Below, piece after piece: positions 10,900 to 21,335 of a stretch of DNA of 64,000 nt (its first letter is position 1; every line of letters begins with the position of its first letter). The notes under the pieces were generated by a model. That model saw only the letters and a list, made by a program, of their open reading frames with translations, was not told the DNA's origin and did no database searches. This DNA comes from Uranotaenia lowii. Its lineage: Eukaryota > Arthropoda > Insecta > Diptera > Culicidae. The translations under genes were made by a program, and so were the position numbers. The stretch spans positions 229,169,961-229,233,960 of the forward strand of contig NC_073693.1 in NCBI RefSeq assembly GCF_029784155.1, written 5' to 3'.

Positions 10900-12560
10900 T
10901 GTTTATTTTTTCATCATATTTATGTTCCCCGTGCCCGTGTGGTACTTGAGCGAGGCAGGCGAAAATGGAATCTCCTTTTTCTTTTAAGTTTACACAGCAA
11001 GAAAAAAAAGCATTCCCCTGGATTACAACAAGTTATAGGCTGTATATCGTTGCTGCTGCTGCTGTAGGGGTACATGAATATATTGATGCGTGTCGTCGTT
11101 GAAGTTGTTGTAGTTTGCATGTTCCCAACATTATGCACTTTATACAGGGAGCCAGAAGATGGGGCTGCGGAAGTTGGGCCGGGAAACCGGTGCCGATGCA
11201 TTGCGTGAAGGACTTGCTGCAGCAGAGTTTGCAGAAACAAGAAGGAACAGGCAACGACAATACCAGTTCAATTGCAGGGTTCTGTGAGCTGCCTCTGGAA
11301 GAATGCAGTACTTGACCATAAATGGTTATCACGTGATTGCTTTATTTCAGGTTTTTTTTTCGAGTGAGAGCGCAGGGTTTGTTGAAAAAGATTCCTTTCG
11401 GGTGATTATTATTTGAGGGTAAGGTAAGAACGTTGGGCCCTTAAATGAAGTTTGCACCCTTCTGTTTTTGGTTCGTTGGTGATCCGAAAAGCCTCCGCCG
11501 TAATGACATTTATGATGGATTGCTGAAACCGGTAATTTGTGGCTCTGGGAGTAGCGCTGTCGTGGTAATTGCAACCCAAAATGATGAGATTCAATTGCAC
11601 ACGTTGACAAGCTTTGGGGCAAAAGGTTGATGTAGAAAAGCTAGTTTCTGAATAAAACACTTTCAAAAACCGCAGGAAAAAGACTCCGATGACAGCTAGA
11701 AGGAAGAGTAATTGCTTATCCAAACATGGGTTAAACGTTTGAAAAGTGAAGCATTCATCCTCATTATATCAGTTGCAATTTAGGCTTTAACAAAACGTAA
11801 TTAAATTTTGAATAACAAAACAATTTTACAGGAGGTAATTGCAACTCAACTACACTTGTAAGCAAGCTTCAACAGCATGGAAGCTGCCCATTCGCAACGA
11901 TTCAGATACTATTAAATTTCCATAACTGCGACGTAAAACGGCATAAAGATAACATCAGTGAAAAATAAATCTCTCATCAACGGTGTTCCACCACCCATTA
12001 TCGTTACCTCTAGTTGTGTCAGTCTACTCTCCGAGATTTCCAATACAGGAAACAAACATGTAGAAACATATATACTAAGCAAACACTTTCCAACAAATGC
12101 GGCAAATAAAGAAAAAAAAAATTAAAACTAGAGACAAACGAAAAAAAAAACCGTGTATCCAACAGAACAAGTACAACAACGGTGAGTTTTGGGGTTGTTG
12201 GTAGCTGATCTCCATTGCGCGATAAACAAAATTAATAAAACAAGACCGACTCGAATACACGCGAAGATAATTCGCGAAACGGAGTAAAAAGCGGCAACTG
12301 TTTCGTGTTTTTTTTCGGTAGGTTTGTTTGTTGCAAATTCTTTTGTATGTGTATAGAGATTTCCCCGGACGACGAGTAGTGGGTGTTGGGTGGGTTGTCT
12401 CCGTTTTTGTTGTTGTTGTTATTATTATTTTGCTCTTTTCTCTCAGCTTCATATTTTGGCTAGTGACGATGATGATGAACGTTTCGAGATCGATTGATCA
12501 GAGCGAGGTGGTATGAAAAGCGAGCAGCAAACGAAAAAAAAAAAACGGTAATTCGTAAAA
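10900..12560. other. Less AT-rich island, function unknown
   Basis: Base composition changes sharply here: the stretch is rich in CAG, TTG and GCTGC words, has few A/T tracts and shows no transposon ends. The frames that stay open are short and composed of repeats, and none looks like a known domain. One minus-strand frame (11723-11409) begins with a hydrophobic stretch resembling a signal anchor, but nothing supports it as a gene. This composition is typical of unique non-coding DNA such as enhancers or untranslated exons of a large insect developmental gene. That reading is inference. Confidence 0.4.
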
Positions 12561-13209
12561 ATAGCTCAAGGCATGCACCGGGCAAAAAGATGACGCATGA
12601 TTTGTACACGCTCTATAAGCGATATGATTTATGGCTGCCGCAGTAAAGAGAGGACAAAAAAATGATACTGTTTGCAATCTTTACAAATTAAAACTAATTA
12701 TAACTGAATGAAATGAGCTTTTATTAACATTAAAATTAAAAAATCGTAGGAAAATGCTTTGATGATTTGAAAGAACAATATTTGGCGTATATTAATAAGT
12801 GCGAATGTAAGTTTAAGAGTTGATCAGTCAAGGAAATAACTTTTGAGGAATGCTGCAGCTTTGTGTTCTTTTTTGTACAATCCAACATTAAGATTCAAGA
12901 ATTAAATATTTCATTGAAAAAATTTAGAATTCATAACATTTCAATAATAACCAACAGTTCATATCCCACCTGACAGAAATGTTTTCGGATATAAATGTCT
13001 AGCCGCTTCAAGATGTTTATGCCATAAGTGCAACTTAAAGAACTGTTAAAAATTATTGTACATATATGAATACTTCTATCATTTCACTGTTCCAAGAATT
13101 CAATTGATTTTATTGGAAAAAATGCTGTACTGTAAAGCTATTTCATTGAATTTCGGTGAACTTTTTTCTTAATTTGGATACTGAATCGTTACCGACAAAT
13201 GATTTAAAA
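12561..13209. other. AT-rich gene-less DNA
   Basis: Nothing recognisable is seen apart from A/T tracts. Confidence 0.4.
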
Positions 13210-13880
13210 TAAATTGAACTCCCACATTTTTCCATTATTATTCAGAAGGCCGAAAGAAATTTACCAATTTTCATTTTTATCTATATGTATTAAAAAGCAA
13301 TTTTTGGTTATAAGGGACGAGCAATTGATTGCAATAATCATATTTAGTGTAAAGGGGTCGGCAAAAGGGGTCGTCAATACTTATTATTTCGTATTTTTGG
13401 TATATTGAAGTTATTATGCAATGGATTGTAATGGCACACAGGGGTTTTCAAGGACGAGCAAGTTATTTCAAGTAACAAATTTTGTGCAAGAGGTCGGGAA
13501 AGGGGGTCGTCCATATTACATGTTCACTATTTTTGCTATTGATTTAGAATGGAAATTTAAAAAAAAATCCGAAGTTTTTAGGGACGGAAAATATGTTTCA
13601 AATATAAAATTTTGTGTCATGGATCGGCAAAAGGGGTCGTCCATATAACCTGCTCAGTTTTTTTGCGATATCGACGATATTATGTAATGGATTGGTTTGA
13701 AAATTTGCGCACGGGGTTTTTAAGGGGTTGACTTTCAGCTATTAAATTTTGTGTAAGAGGCCGACGGAAGGTTCGGTATTAACAGCTCAATGTTTTTGCA
13801 ATAACGACATACGTTGTTTTGTTACGATGGATCGAGATGGAAATTCATACTCGAGGATTCTTTGGGACAGGCGATTGATT
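13210..13880 (-). repeat. Inverted relic of the 140-bp tandem-repeat family
   Basis: The phrase AAGGGGTCGTC (and close variants) followed by A/T-rich text recurs near 13352, 13502 and 13634, roughly every 130-150 bp, with GGTCGGCAAAAGGGG-like words before it. Read on the minus strand this corresponds to the GACGACCCCTTTTGCCGACC units at 33.1-33.8 kb and 37.9-38.8 kb. It is therefore an older, opposite-strand copy of the internal minisatellite of that family. No ends can be fixed. Confidence 0.6.
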
Positions 13881-14571
13881 TTCTTTCGTTTTTTTTCAGG
13901 AGGAATTTGAACCTATATGGTTTATTTATTCCGAATTTTGTGTTATTACGACTTAAGAATTCAAAATCAAATAATTTATTAAAAATTGGTTAAAGAATTT
14001 AAAATGTAGGTAAGTTTAGTTTCTCAATTCCGATTTTTTTGTGTACAGTCAGTTTTGGGTATCGATTTAATTTATCTAAATAATGACAATATTCCAATAA
14101 CTGTAAAAAATGTTCTTAATTTCAACAAAAACTCATTTGAATTGATTTGCAAAATAAACACTACAGTGCTTTTCCATACTAAATTCAAGTTCTGTTTCAA
14201 ATTTAGTTTGAACTGAATAGCACTTACACTTACACTTGCACTTACTGTTATTACTTAGTACTTGCACTTACTGTTATTTTTGTAAATTTGATGTATTTTG
14301 ATTTTTTTTTTGCTGAAATTCTCGTTAAACTTAAACATTTGTTTGCGAAATATATCTGTTCTGCTAAAATTAGTCTGATAACGCTGAAAAGTTCAGTGAA
14401 AACACATTTTTGTTTTTAAATTTATAATGGTCGTAATTTTGCGACTACTGCCATAAAAAACCAAAATGTTATTACCGTAGAAAATGGGAAAAGTATTTAA
14501 ATTTGGAATTAGAAGAAGGATGCTGAGAATGGAATGGTTAAAAAAATGTCTTCTACTAGAGTAAGGAGTGT
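13881..14571. other. AT-rich gene-less DNA
   Basis: No gene is seen. A short imperfect tandem of ACTTACACTTGCACTTACTGTTA-like words lies around 14220-14275. Confidence 0.4.
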
Positions 14572-15075
14572 ATTCGAAAAAAATGCAACACTTTGTTTTG
14601 TTAAAAACTTTTGCATTCCTGAATGAAATTGATGAAATTTTCAGTAAAGCTTCCTACTGGTTTGATGTTTACATGTGCTAATTTTTGTGACGTTCTGTCA
14701 AATGCTTTTTGAGATATCATTCAATACAGAAGGTCATTGAATAAATTTTTTGGGCGCGATCACGTAAAATTCAGGAAAGTTCCAGTGGGAGATTCGAATA
14801 AAATTCATTTGCAAATCGTTTCAGGAGTCCTGGAGGATCTAAAAGTGTGCTAATTAATTCTAATTTTCACTAATCATGAAGTGAAGATGATTGATTCCGT
14901 GAAGGTAGGGAATAGTGACAAATACAATTTTTATTTAATAGTTCATCTAGCTGACTAATAAACACGCCACACTTCATTTTTGCAAGAAAAAAAAGCTGTC
15001 TGCAGTAGAAATAAATAAAATACGGTGGTCAAATCGTGCGCAAAATGGCGGAGAGATATTTTGAAAAATTACGTA

Positions 15076-16389
15076 AAGTCTGCTTCATTTAATATTGGAA
15101 CAAATTCTTTTGCTCATTGTGGCGCTCCTAGTGGACGGATTTGGAAACTTTTTTCACCCACGTGTCGGGAAATTCATTACCTTTCACCATGTATTTATGT
15201 CATAACACCAAACGATAGCATTTTGTAAACAACCGCCATGGAAGCCGAACGGAGAGATCAAATTGTGCACAGTTCTCTTGAAAATCCATTGTTGTCGGCA
15301 TCGAAGCTAGCTAAACAGCTTAAAATGCCCAGAAATACCGTATGGCGTGTTATCAAGCAGTACAAGGAAACATTGACGACGGCTCGGAAGCCGCATTCGA
15401 AGCGTCGGAGTGGAACTGTCGACCGGAAACTGCGTGGGAAAGTCATCAAGGCCGTCAAGAGGAATCCCAATCTTTCAGACCGCGATTTGGCCAATAAGTT
15501 CCAGGCCGCTCACAGTACGGTGCGACGAATTCGTCTCCGGGAAGGAATAAGGTCATTCCGAGCCAGCAAACAGCCAAATCGGACGCTGAAGCAGAACAAT
15601 GTGGCCAGAATCCGTGCTCGAAAGCTGTACGACCAAGTGCTGACCAAGTTCGACGGATGTATTCTGATGGACGATGAGACCTACGTGAAGGCGGACTTTG
15701 GGCAAATCCCAGGTCAAAAATTTTATTTGGCGACGGCTCGGGGGGATGTACCTGCAAAATTTAAGTTCGTGTTTGCGGATAAATTCGCCCGCAAGTACAT
15801 GATTTGGCAGGGGATATGCAGTTGTGGACAGAAAACCAAAGTCTTTCTCACTGACAAGACAATGACATCAGAAGTCTACAAAAAAGAGTGCCTACAGAAA
15901 CGGATTCTGCCGTTTATTCGTGCCCACGACCATCCAGTAATGTTTTGGCCGGACCTCGCAAGCTGCCATTACAGCAAAACGGTTATGGAATGGTACGCAA
16001 CGAACGGGGTCAGCGTAATACCGAAGGACCTCAACCCCCCAAACTGCCCCCAGTTCCGGCCGATAGAGAAATACTGGGCAATCACGAAGCGGAGGCTTAA
16101 GGCAAAGGGAAAACTTGTTAGGAACATGACTCAAATGAAGAACTGGTGGAATCAAATCGCCAAAACGGTGGACGAAAAGGGTGTGCGCCGCCTAATGTAC
16201 GAGGGGGAAATGTGTTACGGGAAAAGTACGAGAATTTCTTCGAAACAGCAATGAATAATTTTTTTAATTTTTTTTTATGAAAGAGTAAAGAAAATGCTAC
16301 ATTTGTATGAAAAACAAATTATGAATTCGTTAATAAATGACTGAACTACACGCAATTGTTTATGTTCCAATATTAAATGAAGCAGACTT
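15076..16389 (+). mobile_element. DD37E Tc1/mariner transposon, apparently complete
   Basis: The 1314-bp element has perfect 27-bp terminal inverted repeats (15076-15102 and 16363-16389, outer part AAGTCTGCTTCATTTAATAT). It is flanked by the TA target duplication (15074-15075 and 16390-16391) and contains one uninterrupted transposase gene. Length, TIR size and TA target fit the mosquito ITmD37E group. Perfect ends and an open gene indicate a young, possibly still mobile copy. It landed inside an older Tc1-like relic. Confidence 0.95.
15238..16254 (+). CDS. DD37E-type Tc1/mariner transposase, intact
   Basis: The 338-residue protein is an RNase H-fold DNA transposase that would bind the 27-bp ends of its own element and cut and paste it at TA. 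The N-terminal half has two helix-turn-helix regions (about residues 8-44 and 67-104) separated by a basic linker (about 50-64) that may bind the DNA minor groove or act as a nuclear signal. The catalytic residues are all present: Asp146 in MDDET, Asp239 in FWPDLASCHY and Glu277 in RPIEKYW. Exactly 37 residues separate the last two, which defines DD37E. Length is normal for the family. ATG 15238 follows AACCGCC, a good eukaryotic start context, and the next family-conserved block begins within a few residues. A possible AATAAA signal lies at 16332-16337. No stop, frameshift or active-site change is seen. Confidence 0.95.
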   Translation: MEAERRDQIVHSSLENPLLSASKLAKQLKMPRNTVWRVIKQYKETLTTARKPHSKRRSGTVDRKLRGKVIKAVKRNPNLSDRDLANKFQAAHSTVRRIRLREGIRSFRASKQPNRTLKQNNVARIRARKLYDQVLTKFDGCILMDDETYVKADFGQIPGQKFYLATARGDVPAKFKFVFADKFARKYMIWQGICSCGQKTKVFLTDKTMTSEVYKKECLQKRILPFIRAHDHPVMFWPDLASCHYSKTVMEWYATNGVSVIPKDLNPPNCPQFRPIEKYWAITKRRLKAKGKLVRNMTQMKNWWNQIAKTVDEKGVRRLMYEGEMCYGKSTRISSKQQ

Positions 16390-16560
16390 TAAAGGACAAC
16401 AAAACGGAACTCTTTAGCGGACACCTAGTAGGTTCAAGCCAGAAACTTTTCGTTGACAAGTCTCGCCTGGATGTTCCGATATGATCAAAGAAAAAATGAG
16501 AAATTTTATGCCTAGCAAATCAGACAGTGTTACATAACTGTTGACACAATGAACGGCTAA

Positions 16561-17301
16561 ATATACAAAGAAGGTTGCCTCCAAATGCGACTTTTTTCCT
16601 TGAATAACACTAACATAGATCCTTCAAAGTTGATACTATGTTTTGGTTGGATCTGGATCGGATCAATTACTCGAAAACAGAGGTGGAGTGATTGAAACTT
16701 AAATATGTTGTGTTTGTGGTGATGGAGGACAATCTGCTTAAAATTGTCATAACTTCGATCCAATCAAAAATTATGAGTTACTTTGAAGGTCAAAGTTCAA
16801 GAAACAGAAAACGTGAAACAAGTTGAGCACCACTGACTCTCAGTGTGTGCTGATGATTATTGTTGTTCGTTGCTCTTTGTTTGTGTTGTTTTTTTTCCAC
16901 GTGCGCGTTTGACAGCTACACTCTTATTTCTATACACTCATTCTTTGGTATGTTTTTCACTCACATGGTAGGACTACACGCTCAAAATAAAATAGCTACA
17001 CAAACTTAATTATAACGCTACAAACGTAATCAAAAATAGCCTTGATTCGAAAAAAGTCTGTTAAGCCAAACTTCCTTAACCTACATCTGCTCATCAAACT
17101 GCTCGAATTAAAAAAAAACATATGAAAAATCCAGCAGCAGATGACAACTTTGAAGCACTTCTTCTCGAAACTATCATTTGGAACTTATCTCCATCTGATT
17201 TTAAGGGTGTAAATTCTGTTTTCTAACTGAGTTTTGCTTCTCAGTTCTGATATCTAAAAGACATAAAGCGTTCATTGATATTTCAGTCTAAATATAACGT
17301 A
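16561..17301. other. Gene-less DNA
   Basis: No gene or clear element end is seen. The first part may still belong to the Tc1-like relic on its left. Confidence 0.4.
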
Positions 17302-18343
17302 GGGGAGATGAGGGCATAACGAGCACCCAGGGCATAATGAGCACTACTCTTTTCTACGAAAGTACGTATTTTCTTAAATAAATTTTCATGAGGATTTGTT
17401 TCGTACTTCCTATAGTATTATTTCACAAAAAAAGGAATCTCCTTATCATCTTTACAGAGCTATTTAAAAAAAACTAGCTTGGTTCTCAAGTTACGAAAAT
17501 ATTATAATTTTTGAGCACCACGAAATAAGCTCTTATGATCTTAAAATAACCTTGATCTATAATGTACGCACTGCAACATGATGTACACATTGTTTCTCAA
17601 TTTTTACCATCATAAAATTTTTGATTTTTCACATTTATCAATTTTAAAACATGTTTTTACTTAAATTTGTTGACTAGGGGCATATAGAGCACCATATTAT
17701 CGAGGCATAATGATCATTTTCTGCCGTAGAATCTAGCAGCGAATTAAAATTGATTTATAGCGCCACACCTAGACTAGTTTTCATCCGACGATTTAGCCTA
17801 TTGGTAAGGTGTCGGAGAGGTAATCAAAAGACTAGCGTTAGATTTCTGTTCGAGGTGATTTTTTTCCATTTACAATTCATGATCGATTTTTTTATTGTTA
17901 CATTATACGGCTAGTAGCATCATCCTCCGAACAAAGCACATAATGTATGAGCGTGCGTGAATTGTTTGTATTCTACAAACAGACCTAGATTATTTTGTTA
18001 TTGCTTTTTTTGATGAATCTACGACTCACCTGACTTCATCGAATTGAATTCGCTGCTAGATTCCCCGGCAGAAAACGCACATCTTGCCCTGATTAATGGT
18101 GCTCATACTGCCTCAGGGGGGGTTCTCATTATGCCTCCACAGTGGCTGGTTTTCAGCTTTTGGCAAAAATTTTTAAAAGGCATTTTTTAACGTTTTCATC
18201 TAGTTTTTCACGTTTCAGCCTGTTGGGGAATAGGCTTTGCAAGTGTCTGAACACGAAACAATAATGTAACCTCCATATTATAGCTATTTTCTATGGTTAA
18301 ATAACCGTTTTCCTTAAGGTGGCCATTATGCCCCCATCTCCCC
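17302..18343. mobile_element. TA-flanked MITE (GGGGAGATG ends)
   Basis: The element is bounded by inverted ends, GGGGAGATGAGGGCATAACG on the left and a copy with a few differences on the right, each next to TA (17300-17301 and 18344-18345). Inside, GAATCTAGCAGCGAATT near 17730 is inverted near 18050 with further matching text around it, so the arms continue well beyond the tips. GGGCATAATGAGCAC-like words recur near the left end. There is no transposase frame. The TA target suggests mobilisation by a Tc1/mariner transposase. Confidence 0.8.
17787..17862 (+). mobile_element. tRNA-like SINE head nested in the MITE
   Basis: An A-box-like word, TAGCCTATTGG (17794-17804), and a B-box-like word, TGTTCGAGGTG (17847-17857), lie 53 bp apart, as in the head of a tRNA-derived SINE. 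The stretch is a cloverleaf relic at best, and no target duplication could be found. It may have inserted in the MITE or be part of its original body. Confidence 0.5.
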
Positions 18344-18345
18344 TA

Positions 18346-19837
18346 GGTACTGAAAATCCAGATAGCGAAAATATAACTTCTAATTTTTCGATAAGACAAA
18401 AAAAAACGGTTGAATTTGTGACGATGGGTGACGTTTAAATTTTTCAAAATATTGAAGACTTACATGAATATTACGGTTTTATAATGATGGTTGAACCAAA
18501 GACGATTTCTTACCTGGAATAAAAAGAAAAGATAACATTAATGCTTTGTAAGATACGCAAAGATATAGAATCACATAATAAATGGGGAGTTTAGTTCAAG
18601 TTTGTATGTCGAAAGTATTTATCCTTTAAAAACAAGTGATATTCACAAATTTTGAAAAGCAATGTGACAAATATAACAACATTTATTTTAGATTTTTAAC
18701 TTTCGAAAGATAGATTCAAGAGATGAGCAAAATAACCCATGAAAATCGCAACAACGATATATCGCTGTTCGATATTAAAAAAGTGAACATTTTAAAAATT
18801 ATATTTAACAAAGTTCGTAGCCTAATTTTGCGAACGGTGAGAAAAATCACGTCCCAACTTTTAAATATTATTTACTAGATGAAGTGGATTTTTTTTTTAA
18901 ATTTTTCTAGTTCTATCAAAATTAATAAGGCTTCAACAAAGCTTAATTCGATAAACATCGAAACAAAACTAGACAAAGCTGTGACATCTGTCGTTAATCA
19001 CAAATGGTATGTCCATTTGTTGTAAATCTCCTGCTGAACCATAAACGCAACGCTCTTTTAAAACCGCGCTGAATCTGTGCTCACTATTCTACAATCCTGC
19101 TGAAGCTGCATTGCATGGCGTCAAAATTTTAATGGAAGCTATCGATTTTATTCACTGTGACAGCATCAAAGCATATCCCTCCTCCCCCCTTTTTCTAGGT
19201 TTGGTGTGTATCAATTACCCTACAAGTGAGTGTGGGACCCATGAGAGGGCTTGATTGAGCTTGCTAGTCGACAGTCAGTCCATTGGTGATGGACGAGCGT
19301 CAACATGAAAAAAGCGCGTAGAAACGATCTTGGCCGTTGAACGTCGACGGATTTAGCGGTCTGCCTGTGGGGTGTATCTGATCTGGGGTTGCTGCTGCAA
19401 TAAGAGCAACAGTCAGTGCACACATAACCTAACATTCAGTTAGGGGGGATAGAATGGGGACATGAGTGAGAAGGGGTACTTAAAACAGGTTTTTTGCTCT
19501 TTCGTTAGCCCGTTGTTGGGGTACCCGAATTCGAAAACGGTGTACGATACGATACGCGAAAATCGAATTGCTTGACGATGTAGACAGGGATGCCAATAAT
19601 GCAGCGGCGAAAAGGGGTTCAAAACAAGTTATAAATAAGCTTTTGAGATGTTTCAGTATTTTTGAGACGTCTTCACGCCTGACCTGCCGATTGTCAACTT
19701 GAAGCGTAAATTAACCTAACATTTAGTTTTTCACACCCGCAGTCTCTACTCCAATAATGACACTCTTGGGGTGTTGAAAAATTGGCACATGATGCTGTGC
19801 CAAATGGGCATTAACAAGCTTTATGACAGCTGGATTA
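18346..19837. other. Gene-less DNA, partly less AT-rich
   Basis: No gene is recognised. From about 19140 to 19620 the sequence is less AT-rich, includes C-rich and GGGG runs, and shows no transposon ends, so it may be unique DNA. Its open frames do not resemble known proteins. Confidence 0.4.
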
Positions 19838-21126
19838 AAGGGTGATACGGTCAAAATTTGGTCAATATCAACTTGACGTATTTCTTTCAATTTTGCATTC
19901 AAAAAACCTGAACACTCCTCATTTTGAAGGTGTGTGTAGAATGTTGCTCCTATTTTGATTTTGGAATTCACTCTTCAATTGTCAAAATTCCGTCCAAGGA
20001 TGAAGAGCAGCGTATCAAAATTTCGCTCGCGCATCGCGAAAATCCGAGCTATTCGCACGCAAAGCTGGCAAAATCGCTAAAAGTTGCCAAGTCAACCGTT
20101 ACAAATGTAATTAAAGTGTTTGGGGAACGTTTGTCGACAGCCAGGAAGTCTGGATCGGGGGAAAATCGAAAACCGGAAGCCGCTGAGACGACAAAGAGAG
20201 TTGCCGGTAGTTTCAAGCGAAGCCCTAACCTCTCTCTCCGAGATGCCGCAAATAAGCTGGGTGTATCGTCTACAACCGTGCATCGAGCCAAAAAACGAGC
20301 CGGACTATCGACTTACAAGAAGGTAGTGACTCCATATCGCGATGATAAACAAAATACGACGGCCAAAGCGTGATCCCGGAGACTGTACACGACGATGCTG
20401 ACGAAGTTTGACTGCGTGGTAATGGACGACGAAACCGACGTCAAAGCCGACTACAAGCAGCTTCCGGGACAGAAGTTTTATACGGCAAAAGGAAGGGGAA
20501 AGGTAGCAGATATTTTCTAGCACATGAAACTGTCGAAGTTCGCGAAGAAATATCTGGTTTGGCAAGCCATCTGTACCTGTGGCTTGAAAAGCAATATTTT
20601 CATAGCTTCCGGGACTGTCAACCAAGAAATTTACGTGAAAGAGTGTTTGAATAAACGTCTGCTGCCTTTCCTGAAGAAACACGGTTGTTCCGTACTGTTT
20701 TGGCCGGATTTGGCATCTTGCCATTACGGTAAAAAGGTCATGGAGTGGTACGCCGCCAACAACGTGCAGGTGGTTTCCAAGGACAAGAACCCTCCCAACG
20801 CGCCAGAGCTCCGCCCAATTGAGAAATACTGGGCTATTGTCAAGCGGAACCTAAAGAAGACCAAAAAACTGCTAAGGGCAGCAGTTCAAGGCAAACTGGC
20901 TTTCTGCGGCGAAGAAGTTGGATAAGGTGGCTGTACAAAATCTAATGGCAGGGGTTAAGCGTAAGGCCCGGCAATTTGGATTTGGAAAAGCGGAAGCCTA
21001 ACTGAATATTTTTCCTGAATTTTATACTAATTAAACTTGAAAAAAAAATTTAATTTGATTTTTAAATAAAGATTTCACCGATTTACACGCGTTTTCCCTT
21101 CACCAAATTTTGACCGTATCACCTTT
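19838..21126 (+). mobile_element. Second DD37E transposon, different family, broken
   Basis: The 1289-bp element has about 24-bp terminal inverted repeats beginning AA(G/A)GGTGATACGGTC with one mismatch, and TA on both sides (19836-19837 and 21127-21128). The ends are unrelated to those of the element at 15.1-16.4 kb, yet the encoded transposases are clearly related, so these are two separate lineages of one group. The gene inside carries stops and a frameshift. Confidence 0.92.
19996..21002 (+). pseudogene. DD37E transposase, degraded
   Basis: The decayed transposase has recognisable homology along its whole length. The expected start codon position reads AAG (19996-19998) before DEEQRIKI, so the initiator appears lost. 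In the same frame there is a TGA at 20371-20373 and a TAG at 20518-20520. A frameshift near 20890-20920 moves the C-terminal part (ending KRKARQFGFGKAEA, stop near 21002) to another frame. The catalytic blocks MDDET, FWPDLASCHY and RPIEKYW all survive with the 37-residue spacing. The residue after DDET is Asp, where the intact copy at 15.2 kb has Tyr. The gene cannot make active protein, but its ends could still be recognised by a related enzyme. Confidence 0.92.
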
Positions 21127-21164
21127 TAGTCCTATCAGCGTAATCGCATTGCGTACTTTTGGAA

Positions 21165-21261
21165 GAAAAAAAAGACATGTTCACGGTTCTCTCTATCCCA
21201 TCACAAGACACAAGAAAAAAAGACATGTTCACGTTTCTCTCTATCCCATCACAACACAAAG
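21165..21261. repeat. Tandem duplication of a 49-bp unit
   Basis: Two adjacent copies of a 49-bp unit (21165-21213 and 21214-21261), containing GACATGTTCACG and CTCTATCCCATCACAA, differ at only a few positions. They lie between the DD37E element and the retrotransposon relic. No function is apparent. Confidence 0.85.
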
Positions 21262-21335
21262 GAGGATGGAAAGAACCATCGACAAAACGCCAGGAAGCAA
21301 ACCTACAAAATCGAACGAATCGACCGAGCGCTGCG

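Larger units (their letters stand above)
14572..16560 (+). mobile_element. Old Tc1-like relic, split by a DD37E transposon
   Basis: Segments 14572-15075 and 16390-16560 together align, piece after piece, with the uninterrupted stretch at 26240-27015. Both begin with AAAAAAATGCAACACTTT-like text, continue through a TTTTGTGACG-TCTGTCAA block, and end near AATATACAAA. In the right segment the frame around FVDKSRLDV resembles the (S/T)DEKKFNLDGPD first catalytic block of Tc1-type transposases. The DD37E element sits at a TA between the two pieces. I could not identify the right terminal repeat, so the right boundary is approximate. Confidence 0.6.

Noticed and set aside
11409..11723. Minus-strand frame with a hydrophobic start, possible secreted protein
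   Set aside because: There are several overlapping frames of similar length on both strands, no family resemblance and no supported splice sites.
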